This document shows positions 10,491-20,017 of a stretch of DNA of 64,000 nt, in pieces. This stretch comes from Nymphaea colorata (lineage: Eukaryota > Streptophyta > Magnoliopsida > Nymphaeales > Nymphaeaceae). The notes under the pieces are model-generated. The model was given only the letters and a program-made list of their open reading frames with translations. It did not search any database and had not been told where the DNA came from. Numbering within the stretch: the stretch's first letter is position 1; the number at the start of each line of letters is the position of its first letter. A program made the translations under genes and the position numbers. The stretch spans positions 21,467,289 to 21,531,288 of the forward strand of contig NC_045146.1 in assembly GCF_008831285.2 (NCBI RefSeq). Direction: 5' to 3'.

Positions 10491-11535
10491 GAATGAGGGC
10501 ATGGTGCGTACCTTCAGACGAATTTCCAATAGGCTGAGTAGAAACCAGATTTGTCTTAGAAAAATGCTGGAAAAATTTTTCTAACTCTTCACGGGTGATG
10601 AAGTTGGCTGTGTTGGGGCTGTTGGATGAAAGTGACTTCTCCTTTGAAGATGGCTTTCCATTTAGCTCCCAACACTTTTCTCTAGTGTGTCCAGTCTTTT
10701 TGCAGTATGAACATTTTAACTGATTTCTTCCTCTATGCATGATGGTCACATTTCCATCGCCTTTGATATCAGATCTGAAATTGTTGGGCCGTGGTTCTGA
10801 ACGAGTTTGATATGCTAGTTTTTCACTAGTATCTTCAGCAGCCTCACTTTTCTTTTCCGGATTCATAACTTTCCGGCGAGCAACCTCTCTTTGTATGCTT
10901 TGACAAACTTGATTAAAATTTGGCAATGGATTTGTCATGAGTATTTGACTTCTAACACTCTCAAACTCTATTCCGAGTCCACCAAGGAAACGAAAAATTT
11001 TATCTTCTTCCAAACGTTGTCTATAAACATTTGGGTCAGTTGTAGCAGGGCGATATTGCATTAGTTCCTCCCATAGACTACGGTATTGGCTGAGATAAGA
11101 TTGTATCGACTTGTCTCCCATTGAGAGATGAGCAAGTTCTAATTGAATTTGATAAACTCTAGCCAAACTGTTTTGTTCCCCATATACTTCCTTTAAAGTG
11201 TCCCATATATCCTTAGCCGTTTCATGATAAACAAGCATATTTGAAACACTAGGCTCCATGGAATTTATTAACCAAGACATGACTAAATCATTTTCAGATT
11301 GCCATTCATCAAATTTTGGATCAGAAATGTCTGGAGGGAAAATCTTACCAGTAACGTAGCCAAATTTTGATCGCCCACTAAGAAAGAGTCTTGCTGCTTT
11401 CGCCCATCCTAGATAATTTGATCCATTTAGAAGCATTGTTGTGATCTTCAAGGTGTTATTTTGATCAGCCGTAGACTTCCTTATACCATCACTTGAATTG
11501 CTGCCTTGATCCCTATTGATTTGTGATTCGGCCAT
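10438..11535 (-). CDS. Copia gag polyprotein (open, 365 codons)
   Basis: This is the only intact frame of the element. It opens at an ATG 36 bp downstream of the primer site. The N-terminal two-thirds is a UBN2-type copia capsid (LNGSNYLGWAKAARLFL, then the SYLSQYRSLWEEL region). A single CCHC zinc knuckle, CSYCKKTGHTREKC, follows near residue 275. The last 20 or so residues are in the wrong frame because of the slip before the protease. The protein could still form particles, but without pol in frame it cannot complete transposition on its own. Confidence 0.9.
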   Translation of the reverse strand: MAESQINRDQGSNSSDGIRKSTADQNNTLKITTMLLNGSNYLGWAKAARLFLSGRSKFGYVTGKIFPPDISDPKFDEWQSENDLVMSWLINSMEPSVSNMLVYHETAKDIWDTLKEVYGEQNSLARVYQIQLELAHLSMGDKSIQSYLSQYRSLWEELMQYRPATTDPNVYRQRLEEDKIFRFLGGLGIEFESVRSQILMTNPLPNFNQVCQSIQREVARRKVMNPEKKSEAAEDTSEKLAYQTRSEPRPNNFRSDIKGDGNVTIMHRGRNQLKCSYCKKTGHTREKCWELNGKPSSKEKSLSSNSPNTANFITREELEKFFQHFSKTNLVSTQPIGNSSEGTHHALILIQKILDGSLIPGPPIT

Positions 11536-11570
11536 GGTGGAGACGACTGGATGTCAAGATCACGAATAAT

Positions 11571-11582
11571 GCTCTGATACCA
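11571..11582 (-). promoter_or_regulatory. Primer-binding site of the degenerate copia element
   Basis: On the minus strand TGGTATCAGAGC, the complement of the initiator tRNA-Met 3' end, lies one base inside the 5' LTR. This is the standard copia primer site in plants. Confidence 0.95.
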
Positions 11583-11583
11583 T

Positions 11584-11908
11584 AATAAGTTGAGCCAAAG
11601 AGAAAAAGATCACAACAGAATTTACGTGGTTCGGCTTAGATGCCTACATCCACGGTAGAAGAAGGAGGAGCTCTGTTTTCATTATATCGTTTTTGTTCAA
11701 GGTACACTTGCTCTTTATATGAGATTACAATATAATAGGAAGCGTTCCATAGTCACTCGTTGAGGCAACGGTACAAAGAAGAGGAAGGCAGATTTGGGTC
11801 TTTCTTAAAATATTATTTCCTTATATAATTCCAACGTTCTCCTCAATTCCAACGTTCTCCTCAACGGTTCTTGATCTCCTCCCTTGATCTCCTCCAATTT
11901 GCGTGACA
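11584..11908 (-). repeat. 5' LTR of the degenerate copia element
   Basis: 325 bp, close to identical to the 3' LTR. It is followed by the GTTTT target duplication and then by the continuation of PAP exon 3 (TTCACAGGGCATGATCAT in this copy and in the intact gene), which proves where the exon was cut. Confidence 0.93.
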
Positions 11909-11913
11909 GTTTT

Positions 11914-12187
11914 CACAGGGCATGATCATGTGAACGATTTCTGCGGTAAACTCTCAGAAATAAACTTGTGCTATGCAGGTGGGTTTGGTTACCACGCTTA
12001 TGGGAAAGCAGGGTGGTCTAGGAGAGCAAGAGTAGTACTTGCTTCCCTGGAGAAAGACGAGCGTAACGCTACTTGGGGTGGAGTTAAATCAATCCGAACT
12101 TGGAAGCGTTTAGATGATGCGCCTCTATCCAAGATCGATGAACAAACACTGTGGCAGAAAGTTCCATCCAGTAAGCCTGGAAAATAG
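11914..12187 (+). pseudogene. PAP-like pseudogene exon 3, 3' part
   Basis: It resumes the phosphatase sequence interrupted at 6334: the GHDH metal motif in TGHDHVNDFCGKLSEINLC, then YAGGFGYHAYGKAGW and KSIRTWKRLDD, ending at TAG 12185-12187. This stretch is still open and very like the intact paralogue, so the pseudogene is not old or was under constraint until recently. Confidence 0.9.
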
Positions 12188-13969
12188 TACTTAAGATTTC
12201 GTGTCTCAAAAGACGTCCAAAATTCTGAAGTTCACAAACTCAGAATTTCAAAAATATGTTTCCTATGATAAGCACCCCTCTGTGAAGTAATGGCCTGAGT
12301 CAGAAAGATTTTCTGGAGTTGCACTGATTCTAAAATTTCTCTTCTTCTGTTTCGTGGTTTGTTTCTTTAATATGTTGTTAATTATACATGGGTTAACCAG
12401 TGCCCAGTGTTGATAATTCAGATTCAGATTCAAGGCTCAGATCCAAGTCCTCCATATCATACCCGACTTGACTACTAGTATAGGGTTCGCATGAAATGTT
12501 TGCTTTGATATGCACAGACATTTATTTTCAGGTTGTTTTGATTCGCAGTACGCACTCTTGTTCTGTTTCTCATATAAAGGACAGAACAAAGCATGCATTC
12601 TTCTAGTGTGAAGAAATAACAAAGAGTTGCGTTTTCTCTTCTTGCTTTTCCTTTTACTCAGGTCTCCCAATGCCGAAAATGACTTCCTTCTGTTTCTCAT
12701 ATAAAGGACAGGACAGAGGTTCTCATATACTTGTTTTTTGCTTCTCAAGTTTTGAAAAAATTTAATTTATCTGTTAAAAATTTTTTCAAGAATTTCGTTC
12801 GGTTCTTTTCGGAAAAAATGAAGGTTGGCTCCTGTTAAGAATTTTCAAAATTTTATTTAATGCTTGCATGACTGTTAGGCCCACCTAAAGATGATGAAAT
12901 CCTGACTCAGCCCCCGATTTAGACTGTCCAAGGGAAGATGATGGAATGGTACTGCGGACCCAACCCCTCCACATGGGTCTACTCCATTATGGCCATTTAA
13001 AGCCAAACCTAGAGTTCACACTTTTTCAAAGTTTTTCTTTCTTCTAATTCTAAAAGACCTAAAAGTCTAGTAGATATTATAAGAAATCTCCACCTTGAAA
13101 ATTATGTAGTTTGTTACTGAGCTGTTCTAGGAAAAAAAGAAAATATCTTCAATTCCCATCCACTATATTCTAGGCCCTTATTTAAATTAAAGTGTGAAGC
13201 CACAAGTTTCCAGAATAAATTTTCTTCCATCTTTCAATTCTACAAGCCAAGGAGGCCATATGGATGCTGGGAAGTACTGCAGGCCTTCTGTTCGATTGAA
13301 TTATGGTATTCAACGTGCGGCCATGGCCATGTTAAAAGATGGCCAGTCTTCCATCTCTGGATTGATTAAAGGGCTACAAAACCAACTATATTTATATATT
13401 CAAGAGCCACGTTCTTTTCTTTTGGAGTAAAGCAACAGACACCATCATCGTGCCTTAGATACGCCGGAAAATGATGCCAATGATCATCCACAGCCGAAAC
13501 AACTCAGGGCCAGGAGAAATATATTAACAAAACTTTTCTCCACTGTAGTCGCGAATCCTGTTATCTACGGAAACGAGAAGGAGTTCTCAAGTTTTTACTA
13601 CTCAAATCAGTCATTATCAAAATGATCTGCCTTTTAACTTGATTGCGCTCACAGCTGAGAACCCAGCTCCAACTTTCACTGAACTAGAATGGGCAGAAGA
13701 ATGCAGGCCATGAATATGAACAAAAGTCGGGACCCATCAGACTCAGCCATAATCACTGTGAAGTCTAGAATTTTAAGCTGAAGATGGGATTTCTAAGAGG
13801 GTCTTGTCAACGAAGAGATGATGGAATGGTACTGGGGACACCAACCCCTCCACATTGTCTTTTCGTTCTTATAGCCGTCTCAAGCCAAACGCAGAGTTCA
13901 CACTACTTTTGGCTGTTTCTCGTTCGTCTACCTTTCAAATGACCAAAAGTTATTGTAAGTTTCGTAAGC

Positions 13970-14075
13970 AACTTCCAATTTGAACTCTTACTTGGACTGC
14001 ACTTTCTCTTTTTGTTGAAGTCACCTTCCCACAACCACAGCAGTAGGGAGCTACCACGAGGCTTGAGTGGGCAAC
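13970..14075. repeat. Degenerate direct repeat, copy 1 (partner 14555-14655)
   Basis: Shared words in order: ACTTGGACTGCA, TTTTTCTGTTGAAGTCACC or its close variant, TTCCCACA, AGGGAGCTACCA or GGAACTACCA, GGCTTGAG, GGGCAACTGCCCACC. The partner is shorter by a few bases. The nature of the element is unknown. Confidence 0.6.
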
Positions 14076-14149
14076 TGCCCACCCCAGCCTTATGTGAAAT
14101 GCCCACACAAAACTCAAGCTAGCTCTCTGTAGCTCTACATGCACTTAAT

Positions 14150-14420
14150 CAATAATGAGCATACTCGAAATGACCTCTTCCACTTTGATAACAATGTAAT
14201 GTACAAGAAAAGTTTTTATTTGAAGGGGGCAATCTGTTGATCTTTATTTAATATGGGACTCATGTTTATCAATTTTTTTTTCGCACGGGGCTGCAGTTTT
14301 CTTGACAAGCATCGAATGACACCTCTTTATTATTCGACCCCTTTACGAAGGAATATTCATTTTTCAGAGCAGGTTGTGTTATGATTTTACTTATGACAAT
14401 AGAAAGCTTTCTTTACTTGT
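14150..14420. repeat. Degenerate direct repeat, partner 15825-16200
   Basis: Both contain CATACTCGAAAT, GACCTCTTCCACTTTGATA, CAATGTAATG, TTTATTTAATRT, GGACTCATGTTTAT, ACGGGGCTGCAGTTTTCTTGACAAGC and AGAATAGAAAGC-like words in the same order. The right copy has extra sequence in the middle. This is non-coding duplicated DNA between the PAP units. Confidence 0.7.
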
Positions 14421-14842
14421 CGACACGTAGCAAATTATACCATGTGTCGTCAGGTGGTTACCCCTAAAAGGTTATAAATATTAAGGTGCTGTTATGATTT
14501 AACTCCAAACGCCTTTTTGCAAGTTGGCAGCAAAATTGAGGTCTGTATAAGAAAAATTACTTGGACTGCATTTTCTTTTTCTGTTGAAGTCACCTTCCCA
14601 CAGTAGCAGCAACGGAACTACCATGCGGCTTGAGAGGGCAACTGCCCACCTATGTAAAGCTTTATTATCGTGTGTTGGACTCAAGCTTAGCCATATGGGT
14701 GGTCACACAAGACCGAGGTTTGCGCCTTGTAACTCCACGTGCACCTAATCAATTGCATAATATGATGGATGAGTACCTTTCAGCTAAAACTTTCTAACTT
14801 TGCCACTGTTGTATAGTGTAAGATGTGTTGATGCCCTATGTG

Positions 14843-15050
14843 CAGGGGCGGAGGCAGGATTTTTCGCAAGGGCGGGCTAAATGGGACTAGGTTTTGTAGA
14901 TTAGATTTGGGTAGAGCCACTGAACTTATATTCAAAAAATACATTAAGACAAAAAAAAAATCAATTTTTAGACTAGATTTTTTTTTTTAATTTGGTTGTG
15001 GTGGGCGGCTGGGGCCATGACCTAGGCGGCCCCCCTTCCCTCCGCCCCTG
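14843..15050. mobile_element. hAT-type MITE, 208 bp
   Basis: The ends are inverted: the left end CAGGGGCGGAGG and the right end CCTCCGCCCCTG match over 12 bp. The element is flanked by an exact 8-bp direct repeat CCTATGTG (14835-14842 and 15051-15058). An 8-bp target duplication with CAGGGGCGGA-type ends is characteristic of non-autonomous hAT-superfamily elements. The inside is A/T-rich (long A and T runs near 14950-14990) and has no coding potential, so it needs a transposase from elsewhere. Confidence 0.9.
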
Positions 15051-15058
15051 CCTATGTG

Positions 15059-15202
15059 CAGAGAAACCACACAAGTTTCTTCTAAACTTGGTAGGAAAAT
15101 TTGTGATTACAATATGGTAGGGGAGGTCTTATTGAATGAAAATGTTGCCCCCTATATATACGATGTGCTAGGACTTTTTATAGAGAAGAAAGAAAGAAAT
15201 GG
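15059..15202. other. Short spacer after the MITE
   Basis: Nothing recognisable apart from purine-rich runs (GAGAAGAAAGAAAGAAATGG at about 15182) before the duplicated intron-like sequence. Confidence 0.4.
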
Positions 15203-15360
15203 GTAAGAAAAGAAAAGATTGCTTGATTAATCAAACCAAAACTACTTGTTCAATTGTGATGCCTTACTAACTGTTTCAATTCTTTTAGATCTAGTGACGA
15301 GCAAAAAAAAAAAAACCCCATGTAGTGACGAGCAAAAAAAAAAAAAAGAATAGATAGTTA
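15203..15360 (+). repeat. Segmental-duplication marker, right unit
   Basis: This corresponds to 1263-1440. It begins GTAAGAAAAGAAAAGATTG and continues through ATTAATCAAACCAAAACTA, CTTACTAACTGTTTCAATTC and TTTAGATCTAGTG. The epoxidase-like exon that precedes the left copy is not recognisable here. A 25-bp word (AGTGACGAGC plus an A run) is tandemly repeated at about 15293-15345. Confidence 0.65.
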
Positions 15361-16249
15361 GATGGGCTATTCGGAGCTAATCCCACCACTCAAGGAAGGT
15401 CGAATCCAATTCATCCTCGTCCCTTAGGGTCAAAGGCTGCTTTATGGTGTCTCCAGAGCACCCTTACAATGCCGGAAACTGGTTCTCACATAGACACGAT
15501 AGCTTGTGAAGGGTCGCCCTCTGAATTTGCTGCATCCACCGCATTCTCATAATAAGTGGAATTAACGAGACCATGTTCAATGTTTATTTGTACAACTGTT
15601 AGGTGTCAGTCGCTCTCGCAGCAATGAATTTATAAATATTTGCATACATGTGCGTCTACGTCCATGTCCGTCCCGGGCCCTCGGTTATTGAGCCAAGTCC
15701 CTCCTTGGCCCCATTGACATATCTGTTAACCCTGCTGATAAATTTGTGTCGACTTTCTTAATGGCCCATTACTAGAATCAACTCATCACCAACCCCTCAT
15801 TCATTCTTTTGTTTAGTTTAAACAAGCATACTCGAAATAAATGACCTCTTCCACTTTGATATCAATGTAATGCACTGCTCTATTGGCGACAAAACAAGCG
15901 GAATGGACCAATTTGGCCCGATCAGTTAAACAAAACTGTTCCCAAGTGACAAATGAACAGAGTTAAATTCCTTCCTAGTGAGGCAGGAGATTTCTATCTG
16001 AAGGGGACGCTATCTCTTCATCTTTGAACTTTATTTAATGTATAGGACTCATGTTTATGATATTTTTTTTTTTCAGACGGGGCTGCAGTTTTCTTGACAA
16101 GCGTCAAATAACACCACTTTAGTACTTCACAAAGCAATATCATTTTTCCGAACATGCTGTATCTTATGGTTTCTTACCTATAAGAATAGAAAGCCAAATA
16201 ACGTTTGGGAGTTTTAAACCATGATGTTTTTTCAAGTATAATATGACGA

Positions 16250-16570
16250 GCTTGAAAAAAAAAAATGCAGTAAAATTTAAAAAAAATAAAAACTAAAAAT
16301 AAAATAAAATAAAACAAATGAGAAACTAATAACGTAAACATAAAAAATAAAAGATAACAAAATTTGCAAAAATAAAAAATAGAAAATAAAAAAACTGTTT
16401 GTCATTAAAAAATATAAAAAAATGTGAAAAAATGTAAAAAAAACACGTTTAAAGTGTTTTTTTCGTTTTTAACGTTTTTTTCAAAACAATGCATTTTTTT
16501 TAGTTTTAAGCGGTCATTTAATTTATCACATTTTCTACGCATTTTTTTTTAAAATGTGCCTTGTGTGACT
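16250..16570. repeat. A-rich/T-rich low-complexity block
   Basis: About 200 bp dominated by A runs with AAATAAAA words is followed by about 120 bp dominated by T runs, so the two halves are roughly complementary. It could be a decayed foldback element; I see no target duplication. Confidence 0.5.
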
Positions 16571-17807
16571 ATGCTTATAACAATATTACAACAATAGAAA
16601 TATGTGGAGCATGTCCCCGTTAACCATTTAAAAGGAGATGAAAAGTCTGAGGCCTACAAGTGTCATAATGAATACAGTTCTTCCAAGAAATCCAAAAGCC
16701 ACTTGTCTCGCATTGTGCCAAAAAGAGTGCAGCTAGGAATATTTGTTGTTTTTGATGAAGACATCATTAGGTGAAAACCTTGCTTTTTATTGAAGAAAAA
16801 ATGACAAAACATATATTATCTGTCTATTAGTTAGGCCGTATTCAAATTCTTGTGTTCGATAGAATGAACAGTTTTCAAAGGTTGCCCACATAATCATGTC
16901 ATATTGGAAAAATGTGCACACTCACATACATCACATTTAGATGATTTAGCATCATAATTCAATCGGTAGCGGTGCTACATGGGGCTGCTGATATGAGCGA
17001 CCAGCCCCACAAACACTATTTATGTTATGGATCTTCAACTAGTTGATTGTTTTTGTATATTAGTGTCATGAGAATTTTTGAAATAGTACCTCTTAGGGCC
17101 CTAACCCAAAATTGCTGGCGCCGGTACTGAATTCAATACTACCAAGAACGGCAAAGTCGCAAAACCACATGCACCATGACATTTATGCATAAACCGTACC
17201 AGAAATCTTTTTATTTTAATAAGAAAAGTGGGCAATGAAGCTTATTTAATGTTTCTTTTCAGGGGAAAAAAAAAAAAAAACTTGAAAGAACCCATTCTTT
17301 CTAGGCTGGGAGACTTGATCGTCGTTGCTTGAAGCCTCCGTGGTTCGATCATATGGGTCTTCTTGCACAAATTGCAATACTGAACTTCAATAATTTAGGT
17401 TCTTATGAAAATACACTAAGAATCAAGGGAGTACATCAACCAAGTTTCCAAATCTATGTCCCAAATAATTTATACACGAATATACTTTGGGCTTGGCCCA
17501 CGTACGGGTCGGATCTTGTCACAAATTTTCCAACGTTTTCTTTTTTGGCTTTCGTATCCCAAACTGAAGCTTATTAGTTTATCTCAGATTCTCAGGCGTG
17601 GTGTACGTAGATACGGGCAGATGGCGGACCCGATCCGAACCGTTGACATGGGATCATAAGGGACGATTCCGTCATTTCAACAAGTCAAAGGGCCACTGCC
17701 AACGGAACCGACCCCTGCCACTCTTCACACGCTCGCAGCCATGTCTCGCACGCGCGGCGGCGGCACAGATCCTCCATTAGTGCCCCACCAGACCTCCACA
17801 TGACGCC

Positions 17808-17815
17808 ATAAATAC
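17808..17815 (+). promoter_or_regulatory. TATA-like box of the intact PAP-like gene
   Basis: CATAAATA lies 63-70 bp upstream of the ATG at 17878, in a position consistent with a short 5' leader. In the decayed copy the same site reads CACAAATA (2385-2392). Confidence 0.5.
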
Positions 17816-17877
17816 AGCGAGGGAGGGAGCTCCGGAGCCGCAGCTCGGGGTGGGAAGGCGGGAAGGGCGAAGTGGCA

Positions 17878-18139
17878 ATGGGGAAGGTGGGGTTGCTTTT
17901 CCGGCGGGCGGCTCTGCTCTGCTGCTTCTGGTGGCTCTCGGCCGCTTCGGCTCTACGGTTCTCGAAGAAGGGGGAATTCAAGATCTTGCAAGTGGCTGAT
18001 ATGCACTACGCGGACGGGAAGACGACGGCGTGCTTGGACGTGCTGCCGGAGCAGGTCGCCGGATGCTCCGACCTCAACACCACCGCCTTCATCCAGCGGA
18101 TGATCCGAGCCGAGAAGCCCGACCTCATCGTCTTCACTG
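17878..18139 (+). CDS. PAP-like gene exon 1
   Basis: 262 nt, ending in phase 1 (ACT G, then GT at 18140). It encodes the signal-peptide-like N terminus, the first metal-ligand motif QVADMHY and the strand ending in DLIVFTG. The frame also opens at a GTG two codons upstream, but the ATG is the sensible start. Confidence 0.93.
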
Positions 18140-20017
18140 GTAATCTTTCTCACTCTTTCCCTCCCTCCTTCCCTCCCCCATCTTCTCCTTTCAGGCACTT
18201 TTTCGTGTCTCTGGCTTACAATTACAGGTAACTCAGAAGGGCCTCCCTCAGCCGAAGACGAGGATGAAAACTGAACTGGTCTTTGCTTTTGCTGACACCA
18301 AGTGGATAGCCTTTTTCTAATTCTGTCTTTTTTGGTCAATGGACAGGAGATAACATCTATGGCTTCGACACAACCGAACCAAGAAAATCTATGGACGCTG
18401 CGTTTGCACCAGCAATTGCAGCAGGAATACCATGGGCAGCTGTATTGGGTAACCACGATCAGGAATCGACGTTGACGAGGGGAGGAGTGATGAAGCACAT
18501 AGTGACCATGAAGCATACGCTTTCGCTTCTCAATCCACCTGAAGAACACCATATCGATGGGTTTGGTAACTACAATCTGGAGGTTCTAGGGGCTGGTGGT
18601 TCAAAACTCCAAAGCAAGTCGGTCCTGAATCTCTATTTCCTGGATAGTGGGGATTACTCCACTGTTCCGTTGATTCCTGGGTATGGTTGGATCAAACCAT
18701 CTCAGCAAGTTTGGTTCCAGAGTGCATCCTCCAAGCTGCAGGTAGGGTTTGGCTATTCTTCTTTTACATTCTAGCTTTTTCTTTCCATTGATTGACGGCC
18801 CTTCTCAAGTTATTTCCTTCAAAACTGTAGTTAATGCTCCTGTACTAACTGACAACCACCTTAATTGATACGTGAAGGTTACAAGGCAGGCAGGTCCTTC
18901 CTGTTCTGCTCTGACTCCGTCCTTAGCAATCAATAATTAAGTTTACTTGAGATATAACTCTACACTTATTCATGTTAGTGCTGCCATTGTCACTGTCTTC
19001 CGTTCTCAGTAAAAGGAAAAGTGAGGTCCAATCTTGCATATTGGCGAACTGCTTGAGTTCTGGCTAAAGGCAAGACTTTAGCGTACCCATTGGGATCTAG
19101 ATATTACACGTGTTTCTCAATCAGGGATCCCCATAAATTTGACACTATTTATTGTTTTATGGAGAATTCAGCTTGAAATTACTAAAACTAGGAAATAGAT
19201 ACATCAAAAGTCCAGTACCAGTCATAAAACCTACTTCATCCTTAAACAGGCATTGATTCTGCTAAAGCTGTAAGTACGTACTGAAAATAACTTTGAGGTA
19301 TTGAACAGAAACGAATGTAATACAGAAATTCACAAGATATGGTTGACCATGGTAAATGAAGACTAACGGTGAGAATATATCCACAGCTCTTTTTTCATTC
19401 TCCTTTCATTGTAACTCTGACACGTTCTGGCTTGAACAAAAAATATGCATATAAATTTTCCTCCAAGGAAGTTTTTAATCTTAGAAACAAGAAAACCATC
19501 ATCTGTACTATTGTTCTCATTCAGAAGTTCTTGATCGTGACTGCAGAAGAACTACACAAGTGCTCCAGAAGCTCAGTCAGAACCAGCACCAGGCTTGGTT
19601 TATTTTCATATCCCACTGCCAGAATATGCTCAATTTGATTCCTCCAACTTCACAGGCGTAAAGCAAGAAGGGATCAGTTCTCCCACAATAAACTCTGGCT
19701 TCTTTACAACCATGGTCGGAGCAGGGGACGTGAAGGCAGTTTTCACAGGGCATGATCATTTGAACGATTTCTGCGGTAAACTCTCGGAAATCAACTTATG
19801 CTATGCAGGTGGGTTTGGTTACCACGCTTATGGGAAAGCAGGGTGGTCTAGGAGAACAAGAGTAGTACTTGCTTCCCTGGAGAAAGACAAGCATAACGCT
19901 ACTTGGGGTGGAGTTAAATCGATCAGAACTTGGAAACGTTTAGATGACATGCATCTATCCAAGATTGACAAACAAATGCTGTGGGAGAAAGTTCCTTCTG
20001 GTAAGCATGGAAAATAG
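17878..20017 (+). CDS. PAP28/29-type purple acid phosphatase (intact, 3 exons)
   Basis: Exons 17878-18139, 18347-18741 and 19547-20017 join in frame to 375 codons, close to plant PAP29 proteins. Introns are GT-AG. The start is the ATG of MGKVGLLF, followed by a hydrophobic signal-peptide-like stretch (residues 5-26). Metal-site motifs are all present: D41 and H43 in QVADMHY, D89 in FTGDNIYG, N123 and H124 in GNHDQE, H240 in YFHIP, and H288 and H290 in TGHDH. Group III PAPs are dinuclear-metal phosphoesterases, mostly secreted or vacuolar. The Arabidopsis relative is often labelled 'probable inactive', so catalysis is unproven. It is the working member of a tandem pair; the other copy is a pseudogene. 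Confidence 0.95.
18347..18741 (+). CDS. PAP-like gene exon 2
   Basis: 395 nt after GGACAG and before GTAGGG. It completes the split Gly codon of TGD, carries GNHDQE and the conserved GNYNLEVLG and LYFLDSGDY segments, and ends in phase 0 after KLQ. Confidence 0.93.
19547..20017 (+). CDS. PAP-like gene exon 3
   Basis: 471 nt including the TAG stop, after the acceptor CTGCAG at 19541-19546. It encodes YFHIPLPEYAQF, the GHDH motif and the conserved tail GGFGYHAYGKAGW, VKSIRTWKRLDD. The position of GCAGTTTTCACAGG inside it shows where the copia element entered the other copy. Confidence 0.93.
   Translation, partial: KNYTSAPEAQSEPAPGLVYFHIPLPEYAQFDSSNFTGVKQEGISSPTINSGFFTTMVGAGDVKAVFTGHDHLNDFCGKLSEINLCYAGGFGYHAYGKAGWSRRTRVVLASLEKDKHNATWGGVKSIRTWKRLDDMHLSKIDKQMLWEKVPSGKHGK

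Larger units (their letters stand above)
6335..11908 (-). mobile_element. Degenerate Ty1/copia LTR retrotransposon in PAP exon 3
   Basis: A complete but coding-defective element on the minus strand: 3' LTR 6335-6664, 5' LTR 11584-11908, 5-bp target duplication GTTTT at 6330-6334 and 11909-11913, primer site 11571-11582 complementary to initiator tRNA-Met, purine tract at about 6665-6676. In element order it carries an open gag, a frameshifted protease, GAG-pre-integrase, an integrase segment present twice in tandem, a broken reverse transcriptase with YVDD, and an eroded RNase H. The order protease-integrase-RT-RNase H is diagnostic of copia. The LTRs differ by only a few changes while pol is badly broken, so it was probably mobilised by enzymes supplied by another element. 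Confidence 0.95.
2454..12187 (+). pseudogene. PAP29-like purple acid phosphatase pseudogene, split by a copia element
   Basis: This is a decayed paralogue of the intact gene at 17878-20017, with the same three-exon plan: exon 1 about 2454-2713, exon 2 4961-5369, exon 3 6139-6334 continuing at 11914-12187. Metallophosphatase motifs remain readable (QVADMHY, FTG-DNIYG, GNHDQE, FTGHDHVNDF). Against the intact copy there are two 1-bp losses in the signal-peptide part of exon 1, one near the end of exon 2, and one in exon 3 just before the insertion (about 6315-6322), giving a stop at the TGA there. A 5.57-kb retrotransposon sits inside exon 3 with a 5-bp target duplication. Intron 1 is about 2.2 kb against 0.2 kb in the intact copy. 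A functional enzyme is excluded; a partial transcript is possible. Confidence 0.92.
12188..14842. other. Inter-duplication region with degenerate repeats
   Basis: No gene is supported. About 12655-12690 (CAGGTCTCCCAATGCCGAAAATG) corresponds to 21545-21575 downstream of the intact PAP copy, so the segmental duplication reaches here. 12940-13080 resembles 13815-13950 (GATGGAATGGTACTG, CCAACCCCTCCACAT, AGAGTTCACACT). 13970-14075 resembles 14555-14655 (TTACTTGGACTGCA, GTTGAAGTCACCTTCCCAC, GGGCAACTGCCCACC). A frame at 13194-13430 has no recognisable domain. Confidence 0.6.
15361..17877. other. Upstream region of the intact PAP-like gene
   Basis: No gene is supported. 15825-16200 is the partner of 14150-14420. 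16250-16570 is an A-rich then T-rich block that could fold on itself (AAAACACGTTTAAAGTG, then TTTAACG and TTTTTT runs), typical of eroded non-coding insertions. From about 17700 the GC content rises toward the gene, with a TATA-like CATAAATA at 17808-17815. Confidence 0.5.

Noticed and set aside
13194..13430. 78-codon frame between the PAP copies
   Set aside because: No domain, lies among degenerate repeats, and no partner frame in the other duplication unit.
16240..16570. A-rich/T-rich block considered as a possible MITE or origin-like element
   Set aside because: Pairing is explained by low complexity alone; no terminal repeats or target duplication seen.
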